Positions 49,986 through 61,600 of a stretch of 64,000 nucleotides of DNA are shown here, piece by piece. The stretch spans positions 1 through 64,000 of the forward strand of contig JASGVX010000089.1 in the NCBI GenBank assembly GCA_030054735.1, in the 5' to 3' direction. The position numbers were made by a program, and so were the translations under genes. The DNA comes from Methanobacteriota archaeon. GTDB lineage: Archaea; Halobacteriota; Methanosarcinia; Methanosarcinales; Methanosarcinaceae. Under the pieces are notes generated by a model. It was not told where the DNA came from. It worked only from the letters and a program-made list of their open reading frames with translations, and searched no databases. Each line of letters starts with the position of its first letter. Position 1 is the first letter of the stretch.

Positions 49986-51194
49986 TTACTCCTCTTCGGC
50001 TTCGATTACTGGTGCTGCTTCCACTGCTTTCTCAACTTTTCTACTTACCAGGTGTATGTCTCCTGTACCCATGCGTATAGGCTGACCTACAATAATATTT
50101 TCCGTAACACCCTGCAGTTCGTCCACATATCCGCGCATACCTGCATCAAGCAGGTGGTTAACAGTAACTTCGAAAGCTGCACGGGCAAATACACTTGCCT
50201 TTTCACCTGAGATCCCGTGCCTTCCGATCTGTTTTACTTCTCCGTCCGAAGTCATAAGGTCTGCAACAAGCATAATGTGTCTTATGTCCACGGTAAGACC
50301 CTGTTCACGCAGAGTATCTGTGGCTTCTTTAATTATCGCGTTTCTTGCAGCCTCGACCCCTAAAACTTCATAAATTTCATTAATATTGTTTGTGCTGATC
50401 CTTGTCTTGTCCACACCATCGAACTGGAGGACTTCACGCAGGGCCGACCCTTCCGTATAAAGGGTATACTCTTCACCCTCTTTCCGGACCACTACTCTTT
50501 TTATCCCTTCTATACCTTTAAGGGTAACATCGTGGATGTTTTTTGCCAGCTGGAGCAGTTCCCTGTAGGAAGGCTCTCCCGGAGTGATTACAATCTGGTT
50601 GTCTATATCAGGAGAAATACTGACCATTGCATTCAGCTCTTCTTTAAACCTCTCTTTTACCTGATCTATTGTAATATTCCTGCCTTCCATTGCCTTTTCT
50701 TGCAGGTCTATTATAAGTTTCATCTGGGAAAGGTCAGTTGTCACGTCTGCTATATGGTCGATTTTGGTCGCTTCAATCTCCCACGCAAGCGCTCTTGTTT
50801 TCTCCCTGTCGTAGGCATAGTCTTCCGGATTTTCTTTGGAAAGGGCAATTGTCATCATAGGAGTGCTCGGAATCTTCCTTGCATCCACAATTTCAATAAG
50901 GCGGGGAAGACCTAGAGTTACGTTAATCTCAGCCACACCAGCGTAGTGAAAGGTACGCATCGTCATCTGAGTACCAGGTTCCCCTATTGACTGGGCTGCA
51001 ACAACGCCCGCAGCATCACAGGGTTCAATGCATGAGGCAGTATATTCTTCCATTACCTTTTTTATAATCTCTTCCATTTCCTTCTTGCTTACCCCGGCTT
51101 TGAGGACATCTTCCCTCAGAGTTTTTAAAATGTTAGATGGAAGCGGGAGGTCCTTTATCATGCTGTCTACTGTAGCCTCGCTAATACTCATCAT
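49986..51194 (-). CDS. rpoA2: RNA polymerase subunit A'' (Rpo1C)
   Basis: 402 residues, the C-terminal third of the bacterial beta-prime equivalent. EPCDAAGVVAAQSIGEPGTQ MTMRTFHYAG is the trigger-loop/bridge region. The start overlaps the A' stop by 4 bases. Split of the largest subunit into A' and A'' is archaeal. Confidence 0.97.
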   Translation of the reverse strand: MMSISEATVDSMIKDLPLPSNILKTLREDVLKAGVSKKEMEEIIKKVMEEYTASCIEPCDAAGVVAAQSIGEPGTQMTMRTFHYAGVAEINVTLGLPRLIEIVDARKIPSTPMMTIALSKENPEDYAYDREKTRALAWEIEATKIDHIADVTTDLSQMKLIIDLQEKAMEGRNITIDQVKERFKEELNAMVSISPDIDNQIVITPGEPSYRELLQLAKNIHDVTLKGIEGIKRVVVRKEGEEYTLYTEGSALREVLQFDGVDKTRISTNNINEIYEVLGVEAARNAIIKEATDTLREQGLTVDIRHIMLVADLMTSDGEVKQIGRHGISGEKASVFARAAFEVTVNHLLDAGMRGYVDELQGVTENIIVGQPIRMGTGDIHLVSRKVEKAVEAAPVIEAEEE

Positions 51195-53833
51195 GCCACC
51201 TCCTTGTTTAGCACGGAACTGACAATCCTGTGGATAGTATCAGGTTTGCTGAAAACACTCTTTGTAGGGTCAATTCCATCTTCCCCATACTTAAACTGTA
51301 CAAGCACGCCCCTTGTATCTCGGACCGTAAGGTCATACTGGACTTCAAGGTCCTGAAGAGCGTTGACAAGTCTTCTCTGCAGGTAACCTGACTGTGATGT
51401 CCTGACCGCAGTGTCCACAAGACCTTCTCTACCACCGATTGCGTGGAAGAAATATTCGGTCGGGCTAAGCCCGCTCTTGTAACTTGCCTTAACGAAACCG
51501 TGGGCATCTGATCCCAGGTCTCCTTTCTGGAAATGGGAGAGGGTCCTGCCTGCATACCCTCTGCGGATGCGCTCACCACGTACTGCCTGCTGGCCGACAC
51601 AGGCTGCCATCTGGGTAAGGTTAAGGATAGAACCTCTGGCCCCAGAGCGAGCCATAATAACCGCAGGGGTTTCAAGCCCCATGTGGATGTCTGCAATTCC
51701 ACCGGTCTTGTCTCTGGCTTTACCCAGCTTCTGCATGATGCTCATTTCAATTGTTTCATCAAGGGTTCTTCCAGGAAGTGGGTCAAGCTCTTTATTTTTA
51801 TATGATTTGATAAGGTTCTGCACGGCGTCTTCAGCTTCAGTGAGGACCTCGTTGATCTGAATCTTTGCTTCTTTCGGAATGTCTTCATCTGCTATTCCAA
51901 AACTCAGTCCCGTGCGCATAATTGCCCTGATTGAAAGCTTTGTCATTTCATCTACAAAGAGGGCTCCAGCATCGGGACCGATTTCTTTGATGATACGATC
52001 CTGAATCTTCCCTTTGAAAGCTCCTATTGCCGCTTCGTCTATCGTACCCATAAGGAGTTTACCATTCCTTATTACTACATAGGCATCGTTAGGGCATTCT
52101 TCTTTCTTACAGGTATCACAGTGTGAGCAGACCTGGGCTGAGAACTCTAGATTGAGATCTTCAGGCAGGATCTGGCTGAAGATCTGTTTTCCTGTCCAGT
52201 AAGGGTTTCCGTTCTCATCAATGCCCGCATGTTCAGGCAGGGCGCGTACGTGGCTTTTTCTCAAAAGGTCGTAAGCATCGTAACTGGAAATATGTTTTTC
52301 ATAACGAGTTAGCAGGAAAAGCCCTGAAATGTGGTCGTGGACCCCACCGATAATCGGACCTCCAAAACGTGGGGAAAGAATATTTTCCTGAACCTGCATG
52401 AGGATCTTTGCCTCAGCCCTTGACTCTTCAGTCTGAAGGGCATGCATGTTCATTTCGTCCCCATCAAAGTCAGCGTTGTATGGAGGACAGACTGCAGGGT
52501 TCAGCCTGAAAGTTTTGTTCGGCAACACCTTTACGGAGTGTGCCATGATACTCATCTTGTGAAGAGACGGCTGCCTGTTGAAAAGAACGGTGTCACCGTC
52601 TTTTAACTGCCGTTCCACGATCCAGCCATGTTCCAGCTTCTCTGCAAGGTCTTCCTTATTCATATTGGTTACTTTTATGCGCCTGCCGTCAGACCTGAAT
52701 ACATAGTTTGCTCCAGGGTGGATGTCTTCCCCATTCCTTACATAGACCTTGAGCTGTTCGATGTTCCTTGTGGTTACTGTTACAGGCACTGTAAGAATCT
52801 GTGCAATGGGTATAGGGACACCGACTTCATTTATGCTGAGGTTTGGGCCAGGAGAGATAACTGTACGGGCAGAGAAATTAACACGTTTACCTGACAGGCT
52901 TCCCCTGAACCTCCCTTCTTTACCTTTTAAACGCTGGGAAAGGGTCTTAAGAGGTCTGCCTGATCTGTGCCTTGCAGGTGGGATTCCTGAAACCGAGTTG
53001 TCAAAAAATGTGGTAACGTGATACTGAAGCAGCTCCCAGAGGTCCTCGATGATAAGCTGCGGGGCTCCAGCTTCCCTGTTTTCCTGGAAGCGCTGGTTGA
53101 TCCTGATAATGTCTACCAGCTTGTGGGTCAGGTCGTCTTCACTGCGCTGCCCGGATTCCAGTGTAATCGAAGGACGTACCGTAACAGGAGGTACGGGCAG
53201 GGCTGTAAGGATCATCCATTCAGGCCTTGCGTTTTTTGGGTCCATCCCTACAACCCTGATGTCCTCGTCAGGGATGTTTTCAAAGCGGTCCCTTATCTCT
53301 GTAGGGGTTAGCTTCTCTCCATTTTCCAGGTATTCAGTGGGTTTTTCGAATTTGATCTCGAGCTGTTCCTCATTACAGTAAGGACAGTTCTTTACCTTGC
53401 TGGCTTCTTTATATACTTCGTTAATCAGGTCGTCAGGCATATGCCCGATTCCTTCAATTACAGAAAGCTGGTCCAGAAACTGCTGTTTCTGAGCTGGTTC
53501 CAGCAGGAGCCTGCTGCATTTTTTGCAGGTTGCCCTGAGGAGTTTTCTGATTACTTTGTTAAAACCAACATGGATAACAGGAGCAACAAGTTCTATGTGC
53601 CCAAAGTGTCCGGGACACTCGCCAGCCCTGCCAGAACAGGTCTTGCAGCGAAGCCCGGGGTCAATAACCCCGAGTTTTGTGTCCATAAGCCCCATGTCAA
53701 TTGGAAATCCATCATCATCGTAAGTGTCAGCCGTGATAATAGGAGTTGCACTCATCTTACGGATTTCTTTTGGGGATATTAAGCCGAATTTGATTGAAGC
53801 AATTCTTTTAGGAATTGGAGGTACGTTTGCCAT
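51191..53833 (-). CDS. rpoA1: RNA polymerase subunit A' (Rpo1N)
   Basis: 880 residues. The catalytic magnesium motif NADFDGDEMNMH is present, as are zinc ligands in CKTCSGRAGECPGHFGH and the CPYC/CDTC pairs. GAGGTGG precedes the ATG. It lies 13 bases after rpoB1. Confidence 0.98.
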   Translation of the reverse strand: MANVPPIPKRIASIKFGLISPKEIRKMSATPIITADTYDDDGFPIDMGLMDTKLGVIDPGLRCKTCSGRAGECPGHFGHIELVAPVIHVGFNKVIRKLLRATCKKCSRLLLEPAQKQQFLDQLSVIEGIGHMPDDLINEVYKEASKVKNCPYCNEEQLEIKFEKPTEYLENGEKLTPTEIRDRFENIPDEDIRVVGMDPKNARPEWMILTALPVPPVTVRPSITLESGQRSEDDLTHKLVDIIRINQRFQENREAGAPQLIIEDLWELLQYHVTTFFDNSVSGIPPARHRSGRPLKTLSQRLKGKEGRFRGSLSGKRVNFSARTVISPGPNLSINEVGVPIPIAQILTVPVTVTTRNIEQLKVYVRNGEDIHPGANYVFRSDGRRIKVTNMNKEDLAEKLEHGWIVERQLKDGDTVLFNRQPSLHKMSIMAHSVKVLPNKTFRLNPAVCPPYNADFDGDEMNMHALQTEESRAEAKILMQVQENILSPRFGGPIIGGVHDHISGLFLLTRYEKHISSYDAYDLLRKSHVRALPEHAGIDENGNPYWTGKQIFSQILPEDLNLEFSAQVCSHCDTCKKEECPNDAYVVIRNGKLLMGTIDEAAIGAFKGKIQDRIIKEIGPDAGALFVDEMTKLSIRAIMRTGLSFGIADEDIPKEAKIQINEVLTEAEDAVQNLIKSYKNKELDPLPGRTLDETIEMSIMQKLGKARDKTGGIADIHMGLETPAVIMARSGARGSILNLTQMAACVGQQAVRGERIRRGYAGRTLSHFQKGDLGSDAHGFVKASYKSGLSPTEYFFHAIGGREGLVDTAVRTSQSGYLQRRLVNALQDLEVQYDLTVRDTRGVLVQFKYGEDGIDPTKSVFSKPDTIHRIVSSVLNKEVA

Positions 53834-53846
53834 ATGTCCACCTCAC

Positions 53847-55661
53847 TTATACAGCATCTTCAAGGTTAAGTCTGGGAGCTACTCCAAGAGACTTAATCTC
53901 ATCCAGTAACAGCTTGAACGCGTAGCTCATCTCTACAGGGTATATATCCGTGTCAGCTCCACAGGCTGAACAGAAAGATACGTTGCGATATTTGTCGTAT
54001 GTCGCAATCATTCCACAGTGCGAGCATACGAGTTCTACCACTTTGTCAGACTCATCAAGCAATCTTTCTTTCAAGGACATAGCAGCTCCGTGCCCTACCA
54101 GGACATCACGCTCCATTTCACCGAACCTGAGACCACCTTCCCTTGCTCTACCTTCAGTCGGCTGGCGGGTGAGAACCTGTACAGGCCCGCGGGACCTTGC
54201 ATGCATCTTGGAGGTGACCATATGGTGCAGTTTCTGGTAAAGGATGACACCAACGAAGATATCTGCAGGGATCATCTTGCCTGTTGCCCCATCATAGAAA
54301 ACCTCTTTTCCTGTATGGGCAAAGCCGTACTTTTTCAGGGCTTCTCTAAGGTCCTCTTCTTTTTCTCCTGAGAAGGCTGTTGCATTCACTCTTCTGCCTT
54401 CCATGGAACCTACTTTTCCACCAACCATTTCAAGGACATGTCCTACAGTCATACGTGAAGGAATTGCATGCGGGTTAATCATCAGGTCAGGAGTCAGCCC
54501 TGATTCCGTAAAAGGCATGTCAGCAATAGGGACTTTTAAGCCAATAACCCCTTTTTGCCCGTGCCTGGAAGCAAATTTGTCTCCTATGTCAGGGATCCTC
54601 TCGTCCCTTACCTTTACCTTCGCAAGGCGGGTCCCATTAATGGATTCTGTAAGGATGACAGTGTCCACAATCCCTGTTTCATTGGACCGCATGGTAACAG
54701 AGCTTTCTCTTCTCTGTTCTACTGAAATCCCGAAGTCTGAAGGCTCTTCAAGGAATCTCGGAGGGCTGGTCTTTCCTATAAGAACATCGTTTGGTCCTAC
54801 AGGGGTCTCAGGGTTTACAAGCCCGTCTACGTCAAGATTTGCATACGCTTCAGCGCTGCGAGCTCCGCGGTATTCGGAGTCAGGGATCTCGAATTTATCT
54901 TCCTGCCCACCTGGGTACCTCCTTTCTTCCCCTTCAAAAGTCCTGAGGAAGTGGCTTCTCCCGAGACCTCTTTCAATTGAACCCCTGTTGATGACCAGAG
55001 CGTCTTCAATATTATACCCTTCATAAGACAGGACTGCAACCACGAAGTTCTGGCCTGCAGGCCTATCATCGAAACCTATTGCTTCGCAAGTCCTGGTTCT
55101 GGTGAGAGCCTTCTGAGGATAGTGAAGGACTTGAGCGCGGGTATCGGGCCTTAACTTCTGGTTTGTTGTGGATACTCCAATACACTGCTTGATCATGGCT
55201 GCACCCATGGTATTACGCGGAGATGAATTATGTTCAGGGTAAGGGATCATTCCTGTACAGATGCCTAGCATAAGTTCAGGATCAAGTTCCATATGGGTAT
55301 GCTTTTCATTAAGGTCAGACTCGTAGAGGGCAATGTATGCATTTTCTTCTTCTTCAGCATCCAGATACTCTACACAGCCTTCTTTTACCAGATCGTCAAA
55401 ACTGATTTCCTTGTTCTTCAGTTTCTGTACATGTTCTGGTGTTACATTAGGAACGCCGTTTTCCACAATAATAAGAGGCCTTCTTGCCCTGCCCATATCG
55501 GAGTTTATAATTACCTCCCTGGTGCTGTCATTAAGAGCTATATTTATCTGCCTGGATATGAATCCCTGCCGCCTCATTTTTCTGAGCTCTCCTACGAGTT
55601 CCGCAGGGTTGTCATGGGTCCCGACGAGCTCTCCGTTTATGAATACTTTTGCTTTAGCCAT
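53847..55661 (-). CDS. rpoB1: RNA polymerase subunit B' (Rpo2C)
   Basis: 604 residues, the C-terminal half of the second largest subunit: [57 protein letters not shown] and a zinc-binding CSHCGMIA...CSAC. The split of subunit B is typical of methanogens. Confidence 0.98.
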   Translation of the reverse strand: MAKAKVFINGELVGTHDNPAELVGELRKMRRQGFISRQINIALNDSTREVIINSDMGRARRPLIIVENGVPNVTPEHVQKLKNKEISFDDLVKEGCVEYLDAEEEENAYIALYESDLNEKHTHMELDPELMLGICTGMIPYPEHNSSPRNTMGAAMIKQCIGVSTTNQKLRPDTRAQVLHYPQKALTRTRTCEAIGFDDRPAGQNFVVAVLSYEGYNIEDALVINRGSIERGLGRSHFLRTFEGEERRYPGGQEDKFEIPDSEYRGARSAEAYANLDVDGLVNPETPVGPNDVLIGKTSPPRFLEEPSDFGISVEQRRESSVTMRSNETGIVDTVILTESINGTRLAKVKVRDERIPDIGDKFASRHGQKGVIGLKVPIADMPFTESGLTPDLMINPHAIPSRMTVGHVLEMVGGKVGSMEGRRVNATAFSGEKEEDLREALKKYGFAHTGKEVFYDGATGKMIPADIFVGVILYQKLHHMVTSKMHARSRGPVQVLTRQPTEGRAREGGLRFGEMERDVLVGHGAAMSLKERLLDESDKVVELVCSHCGMIATYDKYRNVSFCSACGADTDIYPVEMSYAFKLLLDEIKSLGVAPRLNLEDAV

Positions 55662-55675
55662 TTGACATCAACCCC

Positions 55676-57271
55676 TCAGTCTCCATACATCGATCCAGAG
55701 TCGTCCATATCTGAATAATCGTAGAAATCGTCATCTTTGTATTTGCTTTCAGCTTCCGGAGTTTCTTCATACTCTTCAACAATCTCTTCCCCAAATTCAT
55801 CAAATAATATTTCTTTTACTTTTGTCGGGTCATCTGGCACTTTCACAACTACTTTTTCGACATTGAGGTCATAGAGTATTTTCTTCATGCTCTCTGTATC
55901 TTCTGTTCCCGTGGAGAGCTCGACCATTTCGGCAAAGTTTTTCACAAGGCCACAATTTGGGCCTTCTGGAGTTTCAGAAGGACAGAGACGCCCCCACTGT
56001 GTTGCGTGCAGGTCACGAGCTTCGAAGTGTGGCTGAGCTCGGGAAAGCGGCGAAATTACGCGGCGCAGGTGGGAAAGGGTAGAAATATAATCGTTTCTGT
56101 CAAGGAGCTGGGATACGCCGGTCCTTCCTCCTACCCAGTTTCCTGTTGCCAGGGGGTGTTGCAGGCGGTCGGTCAGGACATCTGCCCTTACTATTGTTGC
56201 AACGTTAAGTTCCCTGTTCCTCATGTTTGCACGTTCGAGCTGGTACTTTATGTCCCTTGCCAGCCTGTTAAAGGATACCCTGAAAAGGTCTTCCATAAGG
56301 TCGCCTGCGAGTTTAAGCCTCTTGTTTGCGTAGTGGTCTTTGTCGTCTTCAGAACGCTTTCCAAGTGCGAGCTCAAAGCAGGACTCAGCCATTCTTGCCA
56401 GGAAATGAGCCTTTGAGATTCTGTCTCTCATATCGTTTCCGAGGTGGGGGAAGAGATACCTGTCAATAACGTAGTTTGCTCTTTTTGTCTGGTATTCCTT
56501 GGCCTGCCCTGCAGCAACCCTTGCTCCGATCTTCTCAATTGCTTCTTCCTGGGTTTCGACTTCGGCTTCTTCAAGGTTTTCCAGCATGAATTTGACAATT
56601 TCGGGATCACTTGAAACTGCATTTACGATATCTTCATCAGTTACTATCCCGAGAGCTCTCATGAGTGTAATAAAGTATACTCTGCCGGATATTGAAGGGA
56701 AAGATACTTCAAGCAGGGACTTTCTCCCTCTTTCTACAATTACGAGTGCCCTGTATCCTCTTCTCTGGGAGAACACCTTTGAGACTTCTATGGTATCACC
56801 GTAACGCTCTCCGTACTCGACAAGTATTTTGTTAGGGGCAAGGTCTTCAAGGGTCATAACTACCCTTTCAGTACCTCCGACTATGAAATATCCCCCAGGG
56901 TCAAGAGGGTCTTCTCCATAGCGAACTTTTTCTGCTTCGCTGAGCCCGAGAAGGTTACAGATTTTGGATTTAATCATAATAGGAAGCTGCCCGATTTTTG
57001 CTTCCGTTGCCTCTGATTCTTCCCCGTCTTTTACAACACTCATTTCCAGGTAGAGGGGACCTGAGTACGAAAGGTTTCTGAGCCTCCCTTCATTCGGGTA
57101 AAGCTTTTCGATCGCTCCGTCTGCCTCCTTTACTACCGGATGCTCTAGCCGGATCTTGCCGAGTTTTAGATAAGTGTCCTCAATATCGGTTTCTATTATT
57201 CTCTGTTCATCAATGATCTTTTGCAGCCCGTGATCTATAAACTTGTTAAATGAGTCTATATGATGCTGCAC
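55676..57271 (-). CDS. rpoB2: RNA polymerase subunit B'' (Rpo2N)
   Basis: 531 residues from a GTG at 57271, the N-terminal half of the second largest subunit (GGYFIVGGTERVVMTLEDLA, GRLCPSETPEGPNCGLVKN). The frame is open upstream to 57346 and encodes SSILSQAYFTRDKIV before the GTG, which matches the conserved start of archaeal subunit B (an aromatic -YF- before the HIDSFN segment). The true start therefore lies further up, but no ATG, GTG or TTG exists in frame; a TTA at 57319 or ATC at 57325 is positioned after GAGGGTG. The C-terminal Asp/Glu-rich tail (KYKDDDFYDYSDMDD) is unusual-looking. Confidence 0.95.
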   Translation of the reverse strand: MQHHIDSFNKFIDHGLQKIIDEQRIIETDIEDTYLKLGKIRLEHPVVKEADGAIEKLYPNEGRLRNLSYSGPLYLEMSVVKDGEESEATEAKIGQLPIMIKSKICNLLGLSEAEKVRYGEDPLDPGGYFIVGGTERVVMTLEDLAPNKILVEYGERYGDTIEVSKVFSQRRGYRALVIVERGRKSLLEVSFPSISGRVYFITLMRALGIVTDEDIVNAVSSDPEIVKFMLENLEEAEVETQEEAIEKIGARVAAGQAKEYQTKRANYVIDRYLFPHLGNDMRDRISKAHFLARMAESCFELALGKRSEDDKDHYANKRLKLAGDLMEDLFRVSFNRLARDIKYQLERANMRNRELNVATIVRADVLTDRLQHPLATGNWVGGRTGVSQLLDRNDYISTLSHLRRVISPLSRAQPHFEARDLHATQWGRLCPSETPEGPNCGLVKNFAEMVELSTGTEDTESMKKILYDLNVEKVVVKVPDDPTKVKEILFDEFGEEIVEEYEETPEAESKYKDDDFYDYSDMDDSGSMYGD

Positions 57272-57350
57272 TATTTTGTCCCGTGTAAAATAGGCTTGCG
57301 ACAGTATACTGCTTTCTAACGCGATGATAGCACCCTCTTTGCTTTGTTAA

Positions 57351-57565
57351 AATAAAAATCAATAATTGATGATCCTCAATAAATGACAATCTTTAATAAA
57401 TGACAATCTTTAATAAATGACGATCTTAACAAATGATGATTCTCAATAAATGACGATCTTTAATAAATGATGATTCTCAATAAATGATATTCTCAATAAA
57501 TGATGATTCTCAATAGATGACGATCTTCAATAAATTATGATCCTCAATAAATGAAGATCCTCAGA
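57351..57565. repeat. Degenerate ~18-bp tandem repeat
   Basis: About eleven imperfect copies of AATAAATGACGATCTTC-like units fill the gap between rpoH and rpoB2. They are all in the same orientation and very AT-rich. Role unknown; they sit in the leader or inter-cistronic region of the RNA polymerase operon. Confidence 0.8.
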
Positions 57566-57677
57566 TCTAAATCTTAATGCAGTCGTAGACTAGTTTCCAT
57601 ATTGATGGTGCATGGGATTCAAAAAGATATTCTGTGAAAAAAATATGATATTTAAAGCGGTTTAAACTCCCCTCCGC

Positions 57678-57914
57678 TTACTCAATCACAAGTCTGTAAT
57701 AATCTGCTTCCCCTGCAGTTTGACTTTTTCTTGTTATTTTCACGACATCTCCGACGGCAGCTCCTATTTCTTTACAAACAGCGTCCTGCACTTTGATTTT
57801 CGGAAGTTGTTCCTTTTCAATAGAGTATTTGCTTAAAACAGATTTTAACTCGCTCTCAGACATAATTTCATGCTTTGGGACCGACTCATGGTCGAGCAGG
57901 CTAAATTTTGTCAA
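57678..57914 (-). CDS. rpoH: RNA polymerase subunit H (Rpo5)
   Basis: 78 residues: FSLLDHESVPKHEIMSESEL, LPKIKVQDAVCKEIGA, VKITRKSQTAGEADYYRLV. The start is TTG at 57914, because GGAGGAAAGG ends 2-3 bases before it and gives the normal length. A longer frame from another TTG (57938) would run through the ribosome binding site. It heads the RNA polymerase operon. Confidence 0.96.
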   Translation of the reverse strand: MTKFSLLDHESVPKHEIMSESELKSVLSKYSIEKEQLPKIKVQDAVCKEIGAAVGDVVKITRKSQTAGEADYYRLVIE

Positions 57915-57995
57915 ATCCTTTCCTCCAAAAATGAACAAAAAAATTTAATTCGATTTATTCAGCGGATGGCCGTTCCGCCGGTATAATTAAGAACC

Positions 57996-58072
57996 TGGCG
58001 GGCCCGTAGGGATTTGAACCCTAGGCCGACTGGTTAAAAGCCAGTCGCTCTGCCTGACTGAGCTACGGGCCC
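57996..58072 (-). tRNA. tRNA-Lys (UUU)
   Basis: On the minus strand, 5' GGGCCCG pairs with CGGGCCC, followed by discriminator G and an encoded CCA (57996-57998). The D arm GCTCAGTCAGGCAGAGC, anticodon arm GACTGGCTTTTAACCAGTC with anticodon TTT, and T arm TAGGGTTCAAATCCCTA are all intact. No intron. Confidence 0.97.
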
Positions 58073-58651
58073 ATAGTGTTTGTTGTTCACCTCTGTACTT
58101 TGCACCCTTAAGGCTGATACACAGCCATGCAACCCTGAGCCCCGCTGCATCAGGGAGCACCTCTCACCGGTGCAACCCACTAATTATAGTTAAATTATTT
58201 ATAACTTATGGTGAGTTTCCTTTTTTTCCCGGCATTTCCAAAATATTATGATAAATTTCTTTAGTATGTGCTTGATTAATACAAATATTTTTCTTAATTT
58301 CCCAGTAAGATATATGTACCTGACTTTTCGCAGATGTCTGCAAAAAAATAATATTTCTTCTCTCATCGTTTTTGGAGAATTATTTGAAAATTTGTATAAT
58401 TATCTCAGTTGAAGTTTTGGGAATGGAATAGAAAGTATTTCAATGAAGGTAAAAGCTCGAAAAACTCGGGAAGTTTCGAAAATACATGTTTGAGTAAACA
58501 GGGTGTATTTCAGAAAAACGATTGCATGAAAAATTGAAGGACATCTGCGGAAAGCCGGATTCCTGCCTGGATTTTGAGATTTTTTGTTTTTGAAGCTAGC
58601 TCAGAATAAATTCGGAGTACACGAAACTATAAATTGAGTTCACTTTTTGTT
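58073..58651. other. Intergenic region
   Basis: About 580 bases between tRNA-Lys and the NB-ARC gene. A GC-rich ~110-base segment next to the tRNA (to about 58180) contains pairs such as CACCTCTCACCGGTG and is probably its promoter or leader. The rest is AT-rich with no ORF. Confidence 0.5.
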
Positions 58652-61600
58652 TTATTTTTCAAGATTTGAGCGTATCCTTTTAGCAAGGTTGCGTTTTGTT
58701 GTAGCTTCTCTATTCTTTCTCATTTTTTCCAATAATGAAGCATAACGTTCCAAGAGGCTAGCAAGCTCAAGACTATTCTCCCCTTTGGTTTTTTCAACAA
58801 CTTTAATTGCTCGCTCATAATAAGGCTTGGCCTTAAGATATTTACGTTGCTCGTAATAAATAAATGCTAGGTTTTGAAGACAAGTACCTACATCTGGATG
58901 TTCGGGTCCCAATGCTTTTTCTGTAATTTTCAGGGCACGGGTAGACAGAGATTCTGCGTCTGAGTACCGGCCCAAACTATTATAAACTCCAGCCAGATTA
59001 TTAAGGCCAGCACCTACATCTGGATGTTCGGGTCCCAATGCTTTTTCTGTAATTTCCAGGGCACGGGTATACAGAGATTCTGCGTCTGAGTACCGGCCCA
59101 AACTATTATAAACTCCAGCTAGATTATTGAGACTCTCTGCTATAGCCGTATCGTCTGACTTCAAGGTATTTTCCCTTACCTCTAATGAGCGCAAATATAG
59201 TGGTTCGGCTTCTGTGTACCTGCCTAAGTCTTTATAAAGTTCCCCTAAATTATTGAGACTTTCCGATACGTCGAAATGTTCGGGTTCCAGAATTTTCTCT
59301 CTAATATCCAACGAACTTTTTAAGAGTTCTTCACTTTCCTTGAAACGTGCCCGCTTATGCAGGTAACTACCGGCTTCATTTAGTAATCTTGCAGACTCTT
59401 CTGTTTCAAGCCTTGCAGACTCTTCTGTTTCAAGCTTCCACAGTTTAATATATTCTGCACAAATCTGTGCATGTGGAAGAAGCTTGTCACAAAGCTCCCA
59501 ATTTTTATACTCAACATCAGGAAACGCACGGTTGACAGCTTTAACAACACGTTCAGCCCAGAGTTTCTGTTCACTTTCTTCCATTCCGTCTCTAATAACA
59601 GCTTGTACAAGGCGGTGAATATCGTAAGTACTGGAGCCAGCATCACGATTGATTATAGAGTACTGCCAGAGCGGTTTAAGAGATTCATCAAAAACGAGTG
59701 GATCCATATCAACATCATTAAATTCTGAAGATATTAGGGGCCCCAACTCCTCCGCACCTTTGTCAAAAATTTCCTTAGGAATTTCATGGGGGTTTAGAAA
59801 AGCGCTTGCAAATAAAATATCTGCTGAGACTTTTGATTTCTTTCTCACTTCCTCAAAATTCATCAGCCAGGTAGTTGATATAGAATCAGGATATTTGCTT
59901 CTATCAATTGTAGATTTCTCTAATAATTTTAGACCGCGTTTGTTGTAGCTAACCAGATAATCTTTAAAACTGGAATTGTTTGCGCGAATAAAGGCTCCTG
60001 CCTGTTCTAAAGCCAATGGTAGATAACCAAGTTCATCCACAAGCTTTTCAAGGGCTTCTAGCTCGGACTGATTTGGATCAGTATGCTCTGTGCGTTTTAA
60101 AAGGAAACTTTTGGCTTCTTCAGGAGACATTTCCTCCAAATCAAGCAATCTTATATCCAGGGTATCAAAAACTCTTAACCTCGAAGTAAGGAGGATGTGC
60201 CCTTTTGGATCTGGTGGAAGATAATGCTTTACAAAAGAAATATCGTCCGCGTTGTCAATTACAAGTAACCAGTTCTCGTGGATTCTAAACCAGTTTAATA
60301 CAGCTGAAACAATATTGTTCAGGTCTGAGTCATTTTTAACCGGTAAGTTTAGTAATTTTGCGATGACAACATAATCGGAAATGATTGAATCTTCAGAATC
60401 AGCTTTTACCCAAAATATAAATTCATATTCAGTACGATAACGATAGGTATATTCAAGCGCAGTTTGTGTCTTCCCAATACCTCCAAGTCCACATACTGCA
60501 ACTGACTGTGAAACAGCAATTGTATTATCTGCAAGAAGAGCTTTACGAATTTGTTCTAATTTTTCTTCACGTCCTGTAAAATAACGATTCCTTGAGTAAG
60601 GAATATTTGATATTGTATCTTTTAGGCTTTGAACAGGCTGAGAATGCAAAGATTGTATAGTCTCTGAGTCAGAATTTTTGCTAATTGCAGGAATTTTTGA
60701 ATCAGAAGAGAAAGCATTTTTCTGCATTATTTCGTTCAGAACAGCAGTTATTTCTGGAGGGAACTTCTCTACACGTGTATCTGCTAGAACATCAGAGCTA
60801 TCATCAATTACGATGGGGATTTTTTGTCCAACCAGGACATTTAAAACAGGCTGATTTTTGTCCTTGAATCTAGTGATATAGTTCTCACGCAAAAAAGAAC
60901 CATATATTTCAAAGTCTTCAGGATGCAAATCAACTGTAAGACGAATGCTGTTAGATTTAATAAAGTCAATATTTGTATAATTGTGCAACCACCAGTAAAC
61001 CATATTCTCGGGTGTTATGGAAAATATCATTACAGTTTCAATTTTAACACGCGTGCTATCTATATCAAGTTCATCTGCAAAACGCAAAAGAGCAGCTACC
61101 ATTTTTTTGCGACATTTGGAATACTTGTTGAAATAATCAGAGCAATCGTTAATTGACAATTTTGAGTGAAATTTACATACGTCTATTAAATCGTCCACAA
61201 GATTGCGGGGCACGCTCTTGATCTTATGAGATAACACCGGATCTTTTCCTTCATACAGGTAGTCAACCCAGGCTGCGGAAAGAAGATGATGATTCTTGCG
61301 AATTTCCTTCTGCTCTTTTTCAGAATATCCACCTGTATTTTGGCTGGTGAAATCTTCATGGAACTCTGCACCTAGACTTTCAGCTTTCTTTTTTATTTCC
61401 GGATATTTGACAATATCGCATTGCATCCCAATATCATGCAAATAAATACCTGCGAGAAGCAGGTAGATCTCCTGCTCAGAAAACTTTGCATCCGGATTTA
61501 CCTCAAGTATTTTTTCTGCAAAACCAGCAAGTCTTTCACTGTGTCTTTCACCGTGGTCCGTAAAGTCTCTCACTATTTTAGGTGCTTCCTCAGCCCATAT

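Noticed and set aside
57351-57565. Possible CRISPR or attachment-site array
   Set aside because: Units are too short, too degenerate and have no unique spacers or nearby cas genes.
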